Origin: Paenibacillus sp. SZ31
GTDB taxonomy: Bacteria > Bacillota > Bacilli > Paenibacillales > Paenibacillaceae
Length of the DNA stretch: 64,000 nt
Reading direction: 5' to 3'
NCBI RefSeq assembly: GCF_012912005.1
Contig: NZ_JABBEA010000020.1
Location: 41,381-105,380, forward strand
Positions 7,195 to 15,592 of this stretch are shown piece by piece. Each line of letters starts with the position of its first letter. The stretch's first letter is position 1. Below the pieces are notes generated by a model. The model did no database searches. It saw only the letters and a program-made list of their open reading frames with translations, and was not told where the DNA came from. Made by a program: the position numbers and the translations under genes.

Positions 7195-9413
7195 CCGTCC
7201 GCCAACCCTTTCTTCTTCTCAATGACGATCAGGCAGGTGCTGTCTGGCAAAGGCGCAAGCTCGCCATCTTCGTTCATGAAGATCACTCGTTCTCCGAGTG
7301 CTTCTGTGTACCCCTCCTGAAGAAAATGTTCGAAGGTGATAATCTCGGCTTGTTCGCCTAGCGCTTCTCGAATACAGTTCTCATAGGCAGTTGGCGTAAA
7401 TATACCGAACTGTTCCTGAATCTCATGTACATATGCCTCTTCGCCCCACGTATACGTATAGAGAAATTCCATCGCATCGTTAATCGGCAGTACAACCTCG
7501 TTGTCTGAGACCCGCTCATATTCAATTGCACGTCCCTGAAAATCTTCTGCATACCGCTCCAGCCAGCGCATCCCATCAGCTTCCAGGAAACGAATCCGGC
7601 GCTTCTGTGCTTCCGGTTCACTCATGATGCCATCCCGAATCAGAATTCTTCCGCCAGGTGACAGCACACGGAATGAACTTCTCAGCGCTGCCGCGACTGT
7701 GTCGGAATTAAATTTTCGGCCATCAAGTTCAATATATGAATATAATTCATGCAGAATGGATGAAAAAATAACCGTATCCACGGTGCCTGGCTGCACATAT
7801 TGCTCCAGTTGCAGGGCATCGCCCTTCATGACTTGCCATCTGTGTCCCTCGCGCTGTTTTTTGCGCTCCAGCGCTTCAATGACATTGGCTGAGATATCGA
7901 TACCGATTGGCTCCACTTCCGGTTTTTCCTGCTCAATCAGATCCAGCAGAATTCCTCCACCTGGACCAATATCCAGTACCCGTTTACCAACGATATAGTC
8001 CAGCAGCACTTTTTTGTAATCACCGGAACTGTTCATATCGGACAAATACGTCTCTTCGTTATGGAACCGATCATAGGCATCCCGGCGCAACCCGAACAGA
8101 TCGAATAAAAGCAGCACAGCCTTCTCATATAACGGCGACTTTTCCGCTTCAATACAGAAAGCGATCAATTTCTCCGCCGCTGGGGAAAATTCAAAGGTCA
8201 CGAATAATGTATCCGGCAGATTCGTATGACGTTCAATCCGATGGGTTAGATGAGGATAAACGATCTGCTCCCCTGACGCAATCTGTTCCCATGAATACTG
8301 TTCCAAATATTTTTCAATCATTCGTTTCTTGTAAATATTCAGCTTCTTGACGCCTTTATAGTCGTAATACATCGTATTCATCAATGGTTCGAAGCTAATA
8401 TGGCGGACTATATCGGATTGACTCTCCAAAAATGTTGGATTCATACTTTCGCTGCGAAGCGTCAGAAGGAACACTTTCACCATCTCCTGCAACGAAAAAT
8501 CCTGCATGGCCGACTCCACGTACCACAGAGTACGATGCGCCAGCGGAGCCAGAATTGGTTCCACATCCATTTCCGTTTGAAGTTTGGCATAAGCCTCGTC
8601 CATAGCTTCTCCTTGCCGTATGGATGAACTTCTTAAACGGGATAACCGTTCCTTCACGCTCCAGTCCTCATGATCCGGTCCGGCGATAATCCAGCCTACA
8701 ATTCGCTGTACCTCAGCACAAACCTGATTCCATAGCGCTGGATCAACACCTGCAATAATGCACTCATTTAATGCCATCAGTATGGTGTGCAGTTCATCTG
8801 TAGTTAGCCATCCTTTGACGATCAAGGCGTGAAGCGGCGCATTCTCGGCAAATGGAATCTCGCCGCGTATGTATTGGCCGATAAGTCCATGCGTAGCAAT
8901 TAGCGTACGAATAATCTCATGCCTTGGTGTGTGTGAAGGCGGCGCAGTATGCTCGCTTATATCTGCATTCTTACTTAGAGCAGCACTCGTAGAACCAAGT
9001 TGAGTTATACTCGCCTCCTTGCTTTTACCGATTTCGTTATCCAGCTGGTCTGCCCCTGCGTATAGATCATATAACTGGGCTGACCCCACATTGTGCACAA
9101 ACAGGTTAACGCCCTGCTTTTGCCATATTCGCCGCTGCTCCCGTGATCCGGCCTTCGCCGTCTCTGACCAGATTAATACGTCCTCCAGAATTTCTCGCAC
9201 CCAAAAAGAAACCTGAAGTTTCTCCAGCACGTGCAGTGTATGCTCAGTGTAATCCAACACCGGATTCGTACCCTCAAGTTCGGCAATGGAATGAATGCGT
9301 TCGAGGTTAATATGGGGCTTCTCCGCCGCTGCCAGCAGTTGCAGCCATTGCTGCTGGGCTTCCGGCATGTTACCTGACTTATATGATTGTATGGCCTTTA
9401 ATGAATGCAGCAT
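7191..9413 (-). CDS. Large class I SAM-dependent methyltransferase with uncharacterised N-terminal half
   Basis: A 740-residue protein. The first ~480 residues are mostly helical and resemble no domain I know. The methyltransferase core follows, with motif I VLDIGPGGGILLDL near 490, acidic motif II PIGIDIS, VMKGDALQL, and VDTVIFSSILHELYSY. The C-terminus (FLYTYTWGEEAYVHEI, FEHFLQEGY) may contribute to substrate binding. An ordinary core methyltransferase is 200-250 residues, so the N-terminal half probably defines the target. GAGGGG lies about 10 bases before the ATG. It is 30 bases from the APH-like gene and overlaps the phosphatase gene by 4 bases. Substrate unknown. Confidence 0.82.
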   Translation of the reverse strand: MLHSLKAIQSYKSGNMPEAQQQWLQLLAAAEKPHINLERIHSIAELEGTNPVLDYTEHTLHVLEKLQVSFWVREILEDVLIWSETAKAGSREQRRIWQKQGVNLFVHNVGSAQLYDLYAGADQLDNEIGKSKEASITQLGSTSAALSKNADISEHTAPPSHTPRHEIIRTLIATHGLIGQYIRGEIPFAENAPLHALIVKGWLTTDELHTILMALNECIIAGVDPALWNQVCAEVQRIVGWIIAGPDHEDWSVKERLSRLRSSSIRQGEAMDEAYAKLQTEMDVEPILAPLAHRTLWYVESAMQDFSLQEMVKVFLLTLRSESMNPTFLESQSDIVRHISFEPLMNTMYYDYKGVKKLNIYKKRMIEKYLEQYSWEQIASGEQIVYPHLTHRIERHTNLPDTLFVTFEFSPAAEKLIAFCIEAEKSPLYEKAVLLLFDLFGLRRDAYDRFHNEETYLSDMNSSGDYKKVLLDYIVGKRVLDIGPGGGILLDLIEQEKPEVEPIGIDISANVIEALERKKQREGHRWQVMKGDALQLEQYVQPGTVDTVIFSSILHELYSYIELDGRKFNSDTVAAALRSSFRVLSPGGRILIRDGIMSEPEAQKRRIRFLEADGMRWLERYAEDFQGRAIEYERVSDNEVVLPINDAMEFLYTYTWGEEAYVHEIQEQFGIFTPTAYENCIREALGEQAEIITFEHFLQEGYTEALGERVIFMNEDGELAPLPDSTCLIVIEKKKGLADG

Positions 9414-9443
9414 GAATTCGTCCCCTCTCTTTCTCTACCCTTT

Positions 9444-10277
9444 TTATATAATATAGTTAGATTCGTCTAGCCGACGAAGTATTTCCTGAACAAACTTGAG
9501 CAGCTGTTCCGCCTCTTGAGCAGGCAGATCCTCGTCAAGACGCGCTGCAGCAACTGGCAGCATCCAGGATTCAACCGTTTCCCGGGAAATCCCGGAAAGA
9601 TGTATATAGTGATTAATGTAATATTCGACCAGTGATTCACGAGCCATTTCAAAACCCATTCGTATCGCAGGCTCCGTATCTTCCGGCAAAGTGCCGCTCA
9701 TTAATATTACCCAACTTCGAGCCACATCACCCGCAGGATCACCCGACATGCCAGTCATCCAATCGATGACCCAGTATTGATCGCCAGCTTCACTCAGCAT
9801 CACGTTATCGGGGTGAAAATCGCCATGACAGATCTGCTGTTGATCAGGCAGTGTTGTTAAGTAAGAAAGTATTCGTGCTTTATCATTCTCCGACAATAAT
9901 TGGACATTGCGGATCGCTCCCGATAAAATCTGTTTCTGAGAGTGAAGTGTTGCTTCATCATCTCTCTTGCAATGAAGTCTGTAATGGCACTCGGCCATTT
10001 TGGATGAGAGCTGCTCTAGTAACTCCGGTTGCTGAATGATAAGTGATAACAGGGTAATCCCCTGGATTCGCTCAAAAACAATGCCAGCACGCGAAGTAGT
10101 ATGTTCTATCAAGGATACTGCCTGTGGGACGGGGAGTCCTTTTTTGAATGCCAACTCACTTATTCTAAATTCATTCTGGACGGCTTCGATTGGAAAATCC
10201 ATTCGATATAACTTCATAATGTGCTCGTTCGAATACGCATAGATTTCCGCAGTTCTTCCCTGACCAATTCGCTCCAT
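9444..10277 (-). CDS. Aminoglycoside phosphotransferase (APH)-family kinase
   Basis: A 277-residue kinase-like protein. The catalytic loop ICHGDFHPDNVML near residue 150 and the metal-binding WVIDWMTG near 175 are intact, and the N-terminal lobe has GQGRTAEIYAYSNEHIMKLY. Family members phosphorylate hydroxyls of antibiotics, homoserine, choline or other metabolites; resistance is not implied here. The start at 10277 follows GGAGGGTAGGT, whereas an in-frame GTG at 10304 lies inside the upstream acetyltransferase gene. It belongs to the eight-gene cluster. Confidence 0.85.
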   Translation of the reverse strand: MERIGQGRTAEIYAYSNEHIMKLYRMDFPIEAVQNEFRISELAFKKGLPVPQAVSLIEHTTSRAGIVFERIQGITLLSLIIQQPELLEQLSSKMAECHYRLHCKRDDEATLHSQKQILSGAIRNVQLLSENDKARILSYLTTLPDQQQICHGDFHPDNVMLSEAGDQYWVIDWMTGMSGDPAGDVARSWVILMSGTLPEDTEPAIRMGFEMARESLVEYYINHYIHLSGISRETVESWMLPVAAARLDEDLPAQEAEQLLKFVQEILRRLDESNYII

Positions 10278-10290
10278 ACCTACCCTCCAT

Positions 10291-10881
10291 TTACTTAAAC
10301 TCACTGCCTCTGACTTTGGAGAAAACCATACAATCGACCAGCGTACCTGTGCTGTCCCGCCGCATCTTGCGCAGTATTCCTTCCAGCGTATAACCCGCTC
10401 GTTCGGCTACTTTGGCACTTCGTACATTCCTGGCATCACAGCGGATCTCCAGCCGGTTAGCCTCCAGATGCGTAATGGCAAATTGCTCAATGCCTCTCAC
10501 CGCTTCCGTCATCAAACCCTCACCAGCTCGCGATGTTCGAATCCAGTAACCGATCTCAAAACAGCGTGCATTCCAGTCAATGCGATGTAGCCCGCTGCTG
10601 CCTACGAATTCATCCGTATGTCTATCACGCAAATGTAACATCATGTCGGTACGCTCCAGATATTGCAGTCTTGCTTTGCGAACAGTCACTTCGGACTCTT
10701 CCAATGACGGGATCTTCTCGGCAAAAGGCAACCACAACCGCAGTTGTTCCGCACTTTCACGGACCGCTTCATTCACAGCCTTGCCATCTCCCCACTGCGG
10801 GGCACGAATCATGAGACGTTCTGTGTAGAAGCTCTCGGGAATCGTTAGCATGATCGGATTTAATGAAGACGATTCTGTCAT
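10291..10881 (-). CDS. GNAT-family N-acetyltransferase (RimJ/RimL-like)
   Basis: A 196-residue GNAT protein. FYTERLMIRAPQWGDG opens the fold, and FEIGYWIRTSRAGEGLMTEAV is the acetyl-CoA-binding loop region. RLEIRCDARNVRSAKVAERAGYTLEGILR is the typical C-terminal RimJ/RimL pattern. It should acetylate an N-terminus or small amine; the target is unknown. GGAGGAGTAGG precedes the ATG. The gene begins 8 bases after ridA-like ends and its stop lies 13 bases before the kinase start. Confidence 0.87.
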   Translation of the reverse strand: MTESSSLNPIMLTIPESFYTERLMIRAPQWGDGKAVNEAVRESAEQLRLWLPFAEKIPSLEESEVTVRKARLQYLERTDMMLHLRDRHTDEFVGSSGLHRIDWNARCFEIGYWIRTSRAGEGLMTEAVRGIEQFAITHLEANRLEIRCDARNVRSAKVAERAGYTLEGILRKMRRDSTGTLVDCMVFSKVRGSEFK

Positions 10882-10889
10882 CGTTATAC

Positions 10890-11336
10890 CTACTCCTCCA
10901 CTTGAAAAATAGAATCAATGATCAGCGGCAAATTATCCCTCACAGATACGGCACCGAATACCGAACGGGCGTGTACCCCCTGATCCCCAAATACCTCCAT
11001 CATCAGATCCGAGAATCCATTCAGCACTTTATGATGCTCCTGATACGAAGCAGACGCATTAATGAAGCCCTGCACTTTAACCACTCTCTTCACCCGATCC
11101 AGTGAACCCAGCACGTCTCGAACGACAGCGAGCACCTCCAGTCCAGCATTTCGGGCAAAATCATATCCCTGCTCTGTTGTGAAGTCTGATCCCAGTTTGC
11201 CACGTTCAGAGGTATCAGGTCCTTTCCCGGATACGTACATGATTCCATTGACAATAACGGCATTGGCATATTTTGCTGCGGGGGCACTGGCCTGTGGTAA
11301 AATGATCCCCAGTTCATTCAATCTTGCTTCAATCAT
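10890..11336 (-). CDS. RidA/YjgF-family protein
   Basis: A 148-residue protein of the RidA superfamily, many of which deaminate reactive enamines or imines made by PLP enzymes. Family features include VSGKGPD, RNAGLEVLAVVRDVLGSLDRV, and GVHARSVFGAVSVRDNLPLI with the conserved arginine. It is slightly longer than canonical RidA (about 125 residues), so it may belong to a Rid subfamily. Its ATG overlaps the TGA of the upstream AraC gene by 4 bases, suggesting coupling. Confidence 0.87.
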   Translation of the reverse strand: MIEARLNELGIILPQASAPAAKYANAVIVNGIMYVSGKGPDTSERGKLGSDFTTEQGYDFARNAGLEVLAVVRDVLGSLDRVKRVVKVQGFINASASYQEHHKVLNGFSDLMMEVFGDQGVHARSVFGAVSVRDNLPLIIDSIFQVEE

Positions 11337-12235
11337 CGTATATTCTCTCCCTCTTTTACGGTCCTCACAGAACCCGATTCCTTGTATTCCTGTCGGTAGA
11401 CTCTTGGTGATACCTGAACGGTACGTTTGAACATCTTGCCAAAATGAGAGAAGTTACTGAACCCCGCAAGCCAGGCGATGTCTGTAATGGATTCTTCACT
11501 TTCTCGCAGTAAACGCTGTGCTTCCTTCACCCGTAACAGATTCAGATAATCACTGAAGGTAAAGCCCGTCGTTTGTTTGAACAATCGACTCAGGTAATGC
11601 GGACTAATGCGAAACATACCCCCCACCTCCGGTAGTGTCAGTGGTTTCTGATAGTTCTCATTCAGGTAACGTACGACGGCCTGTGTCTTGGGATGAAGAA
11701 CCGGCTCACGATCATCGGAGCATAACCGGCCAACATCCTGATTTCGATAGGCATGCAGCAACAATTCAATAGCCCGGTGACGAAGCAACAGGTTGCTTCC
11801 GGGTTGGGGACGAAGCATTTCATCCACCATCTCGCTAACCATCCGCTCCAAAACCTCCGTGACCTGTGAAGGAAATCTTACAATGGGAATCTCCCAACAG
11901 AAGGGTTCCTTCAAGCCTTCAACTAACTCCGCGGAAATAGCTATGGCTGCAAAAAGCTCAGGCTTCAAATACAGCACCATTCGTTCATGGTCGGGCATAC
12001 CGCTCTCCAATGTCTTGTGAACCGTATTGCGGTCAACAAACACCAGATCGCCAGCCTTGACCCGATAAGTCCGGTCCTTGATGAAATAAATACGCTCGCC
12101 AGACAACAGATAATACAACTCATAATGATCATGCAGGTGGTCATCCGTCATCGAGAAATACCCAATGCGACGATCATATTCGATGTGCAGCAAATCCGTG
12201 GGATCATGAAAATCTGCACGAAAAGGTTCTGTCAT
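11333..12235 (-). CDS. AraC-family transcriptional regulator with cupin sensor
   Basis: A 300-residue regulator. The N-terminal cupin has HDHYELYYLLSGERIYFIKDRTY, and the C-terminal double helix-turn-helix has LPEVGGMFRISPHYLSRLFKQTTG and ITDIAWLAGFSNFSHFGKMFKR. The start at 12235 is chosen because GGAGAGAGGGAG precedes it; the ATG seven codons earlier lacks a site. It heads the minus-strand cluster that includes ridA and is divergent from the Gfo/Idh gene at 12363. It could control either side through the ATGCGG repeats between them. Confidence 0.88.
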   Translation of the reverse strand: MTEPFRADFHDPTDLLHIEYDRRIGYFSMTDDHLHDHYELYYLLSGERIYFIKDRTYRVKAGDLVFVDRNTVHKTLESGMPDHERMVLYLKPELFAAIAISAELVEGLKEPFCWEIPIVRFPSQVTEVLERMVSEMVDEMLRPQPGSNLLLRHRAIELLLHAYRNQDVGRLCSDDREPVLHPKTQAVVRYLNENYQKPLTLPEVGGMFRISPHYLSRLFKQTTGFTFSDYLNLLRVKEAQRLLRESEESITDIAWLAGFSNFSHFGKMFKRTVQVSPRVYRQEYKESGSVRTVKEGENIR

Positions 12236-12270
12236 GTCTCCCTCTCTCCTTTCCATAAATTATAGCAAAA

Positions 12271-12345
12271 TATGCGGCATTTGAAAGCGGTTACGCATAA
12301 AATGCGGCGAAAGAAGTACTCCCTTGTTATAGTCTAGAGCTATAT
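12271..12345. promoter_or_regulatory. Divergent control region with direct ATGCGG repeats
   Basis: ATGCGGC occurs at 12272 and 12302, 30 bases (about three helical turns) apart, as expected for AraC-type direct-repeat sites. TATAGT near 12330 may be the -10 of the Gfo/Idh gene; no good -35 is seen, consistent with an activated promoter. Binding is inference. Confidence 0.4.
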
Positions 12346-12362
12346 TCAAGGAGGCGATAGAC

Positions 12363-13652
12363 ATGAGTAACAAGAAACGTTATGTATTAGTTGGAACCGG
12401 CGGCCGCGCCGAATTTTTTTATGGTGCTTTGACCCGGGATTACAGGGATACATCCGAGCTTGTCGGCTTTTGCGATATAAATCAAGTCCGTATGAACTAC
12501 GCGAATCAACTATTGAAGGAAAAGTACGAGTATCCTGAGGTACCCACTTATCCTGCAGATCAGTTTGATCAGATGATTGAGAACGAGAAACCTGATTATG
12601 TCATCGTAACGAGCGTTGACCGCACCCATCACAAGTACATCATTCGTGCCATGGAACTGGGTTGTGACGTTGTTACCGAAAAACCGATGACCATCGATGA
12701 GGAGAAATGTCAGGAGATTCTGGATGCCGTCAAGCGGACTGGCCAGAACGTCAGAGTCACCTTTAACTACCGTTATGCACCGCACCACACTAAAATTCGG
12801 GAACTTATTTTGAATGATACCATTGGGAAAGTCACTTCCGTTCACTTTGAATGGCTGCTGAATACCCGCCACGGGGCAGATTACTTCCGCCGCTGGCATC
12901 GGGACAAGCGTAATAGCGGCGGACTGCTCGTTCACAAATCCACCCATCACTTCGACTTGGTGAATTTCTGGATTGGCTCACAGCCGGATACCGTGTTCGC
13001 ATTCGGTGATCTGATGTATTACGGCAGAGAAAACGCAGAAGAACGCGGTGTAACGCAGTTCTACAACCGGGCAACTGGCAACCCGATCGCGAAGGATGAC
13101 CCTTTTGCACTGCATTTGGATTCGGATGCTCATATGAAGTCCATGTATCTGGATGCTGAATCAGAAGATGGTTACCAGCGCGATCAGAGCGTATTCGGGG
13201 ATGGCATCAACATTGAGGATACGATGGGCGTTCTTGTGAAGTATCGGAACAAAGCGATTCTGACCTACTCCCTCGTTGCCTACCAGCCATGGGAAGGTTA
13301 CCGCATTGCCATTAATGGCACCAAAGGCCGGATTGAAATGAACATTGTGGAGCAATCCTATGTCAATTCATTGGGTGACAAGAGCAAGGAAGGTGCTTTG
13401 ATCGGTAAAACGTTGCGGGTTCTCCCGATGTTCGATGCGCCATATGAGGTTGAAGTGGAAGAGAAAGCAGGTGGACATGGCGGAGGTGACCCGGTTCTGC
13501 TGAATGATCTGTTCGGAGAGCCTGTAGAAGATCCGTTCCATCGTGCTGCTAACCACGTAGACGGTGCCAGATCCATTCTGACTGGGATTGCGGCCAATCG
13601 CGCCATTTCCACGGGCTTGCCTGTCAACGTCAATAATCTGGTTCGTTTCTAA
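12363..13652 (+). CDS. Gfo/Idh/MocA-family NAD(P)-dependent oxidoreductase
   Basis: A 429-residue sugar dehydrogenase-like enzyme. The Rossmann motif VGTGGRAEFF is near residue 10, VVTEKPMTIDEEKC carries the conserved EKP lysine near 105, and GGLLVHKSTHHFDLVNFW near 190 holds the catalytic-region His/Asp. AAGGAGGCGATAG precedes the ATG. A terminator follows the stop. It lies beside the two-component and ABC transporter genes, so it probably oxidises a sugar or sugar acid imported by them; the substrate is not known. Confidence 0.9.
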   Translation: MSNKKRYVLVGTGGRAEFFYGALTRDYRDTSELVGFCDINQVRMNYANQLLKEKYEYPEVPTYPADQFDQMIENEKPDYVIVTSVDRTHHKYIIRAMELGCDVVTEKPMTIDEEKCQEILDAVKRTGQNVRVTFNYRYAPHHTKIRELILNDTIGKVTSVHFEWLLNTRHGADYFRRWHRDKRNSGGLLVHKSTHHFDLVNFWIGSQPDTVFAFGDLMYYGRENAEERGVTQFYNRATGNPIAKDDPFALHLDSDAHMKSMYLDAESEDGYQRDQSVFGDGINIEDTMGVLVKYRNKAILTYSLVAYQPWEGYRIAINGTKGRIEMNIVEQSYVNSLGDKSKEGALIGKTLRVLPMFDAPYEVEVEEKAGGHGGGDPVLLNDLFGEPVEDPFHRAANHVDGARSILTGIAANRAISTGLPVNVNNLVRF

Positions 13653-13691
13653 GTCTCCCAGATCTTCACTACATTATTAATTTCATTTAAA

Positions 13692-13719
13692 GGCTGCGCA
13701 TGTTACGCAGTCTTTTTTT
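13692..13719 (+). terminator. Terminator after the Gfo/Idh gene
   Basis: GGCTGCG and CGCAGTC form a stem around CATGTTA, followed by seven T. Confidence 0.85.
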
Positions 13720-13774
13720 ATATTTTTATAATTAACCTGCGCACGCAAGTTGACTCGGTAGAAGGAGGAAATCC

Positions 13775-15592
13775 ATGTTCTTCTCTTTAAAAAACCGCCT
13801 GATTGCCTTTATCGTTGTCCTGTTTGTCCTCGCTTTTGGCACACTCTCCTACCTGCTCTTCAAGGAATCACGCATGGTCATCCGCTCTTACATCGAATCC
13901 TCTGCTCTTGAGAAAATGGAGGAATACGGTTCATACGTAGACATGGTGCAGATGCAAATCTATGATGTCGCCTCTCTTGTTTTCAATAGTGATATGGGCA
14001 AGAACTGGGATAATGCGATCGGAGATCCGAACCTTTCGGAAGGAGAAAAGATGCTGGCCAACCTCGCGATGAGCCGTTTTCTCACCCAGGCAACGAACAG
14101 TTACACCAGTATCTCGGATGTATCCATCTATCGACGGAATGGACTGCGAATTGGCAGTGAGAATCAGGTAGCGTATGATCCTGCCTTTCAACAAGAATCC
14201 TGGTATACGAATTTCTACACGTTGGGGGAACGCTGGTTACCTGCACACACCGACCAACATGAACGTGTGAGAGATCATGGCAATCCGGTGGTCAGTCTGC
14301 TGATGCCCATTGGCACCTTTCATCATGCTACAGCGCAGAGTGTCATGAAGGTGAATGTCAGTGAATCCTATTTTCTGGAGCCGCTCCGTCGCATACATCT
14401 TGCGGAGAGTAGCACTATTTTTCTGCTGGGCGAGCAAGGAAATCCTATTCTCTCACAGCAGGTAGACACGTTGGGTGCTGTAGCTACCGCAGAGATCGAT
14501 CGTATTCGTAATAGCCCGCTCAAATCCGGAGTCACATATCTCACAAACCAGGAAGGACAGCGAGACATCCTTGTATACAAGGAACTGGGACGTACGGGCT
14601 GGATATTGGCGGGTCTGGCACCGGAAAAGGAAATGTACCTGTCTCTCCATAAACTCCAAAGCACGATTGTGGTGGTCACGATTGCCCTGATACTGGTCTC
14701 CCTCTTGGCTGCTGCATGGCTATCTCACGGTGTGACCAAGCCATTGACCAGACTGGTGCTGGCGATGAGACAGGTTCAACGAGGTGCTTTCGACCAAGCG
14801 GATTCACTACTGCCTCCGGATAAAAATGTAAAGAGCGAAATCAGTTATGTGATCTTCACTTTCCGTTATATGATCAGTCAGTTGCGACAGCATATCCAGA
14901 ATGAATTCGAGCTGAAGCTGCTCCGCCAGCAAGCAGAGTATAAAGCACTTCTCATACAGATTAATCCACATTTTATGTTTAATACCCTGGAGCTGGTGAG
15001 CAGCCTTGCCATTCAGCGTAGAACGGATGATACGGTTCAGGTCATTGAGGATTTGGGTAAAATGATGCGCTTTTCCATAAACACTAATGACGACCGTGTT
15101 CGCCTAACCGAAGAGCTAGATTATGTACAACGTTATATCTCCATTTTGCAGACTCGTTTTGGTCATAAGCTCAACATTTCGATAACGAAGGAAGGCACAC
15201 TGAACTCCGTGGTCATCATCAAGTTTATTCTTCAGCCGCTTATTGAAAATGCAGTGAAATACAGCTTCCAGCATCAGACCACAGCCCAGGTCCAGATACG
15301 GATCAACCGGATGCATGACCGTCTGCACATCAGCGTTTCAGACAACGGACCGGGTATTCCAGCAGAAATCATCCACAAGTTGCAACATCCCGTAGCTCCC
15401 CCCTCATTGGAATCCATATTGCATAATGAAGGCTGGCATATTGGACTGGGCAATGTCATTGCTCGTTGCCGCCTGCATTATGGTGCCTTGTTCACGGTTC
15501 ATATAGAGAACGATGAGAGCGGAGGCGCATGTATTGAACTGATTCTACCCATACAGGAGGAATATGATGTACAACGTATTAATCGCAGATGA
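13775..15592 (+). CDS. YesM-type membrane sensor histidine kinase
   Basis: A 605-residue kinase. A membrane segment spans about residues 8-28, then an extracellular sensor region, a second membrane helix (STIVVVTIALILVSLLAAAW) near 300-318, HAMP, and the His_kinase domain INPHFMFNTLELVSS with the phosphorylated His near residue 400. The ATPase motifs follow: LQPLIENAVKYSF, SDNGPGIP and GLGNVIARC. It should phosphorylate the adjacent response regulator, whose gene overlaps its 3' end. GAAGGAGGAAATCC precedes the ATG. Such pairs usually control a neighbouring sugar transporter. Confidence 0.92.
   Translation: MFFSLKNRLIAFIVVLFVLAFGTLSYLLFKESRMVIRSYIESSALEKMEEYGSYVDMVQMQIYDVASLVFNSDMGKNWDNAIGDPNLSEGEKMLANLAMSRFLTQATNSYTSISDVSIYRRNGLRIGSENQVAYDPAFQQESWYTNFYTLGERWLPAHTDQHERVRDHGNPVVSLLMPIGTFHHATAQSVMKVNVSESYFLEPLRRIHLAESSTIFLLGEQGNPILSQQVDTLGAVATAEIDRIRNSPLKSGVTYLTNQEGQRDILVYKELGRTGWILAGLAPEKEMYLSLHKLQSTIVVVTIALILVSLLAAAWLSHGVTKPLTRLVLAMRQVQRGAFDQADSLLPPDKNVKSEISYVIFTFRYMISQLRQHIQNEFELKLLRQQAEYKALLIQINPHFMFNTLELVSSLAIQRRTDDTVQVIEDLGKMMRFSINTNDDRVRLTEELDYVQRYISILQTRFGHKLNISITKEGTLNSVVIIKFILQPLIENAVKYSFQHQTTAQVQIRINRMHDRLHISVSDNGPGIPAEIIHKLQHPVAPPSLESILHNEGWHIGLGNVIARCRLHYGALFTVHIENDESGGACIELILPIQEEYDVQRINRR

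Noticed and set aside
9444..10277. Aminoglycoside resistance gene
   Set aside because: The APH fold covers many metabolite kinases. The context (RidA, GNAT, methyltransferase) and lack of close similarity to resistance enzymes do not support a resistance call.
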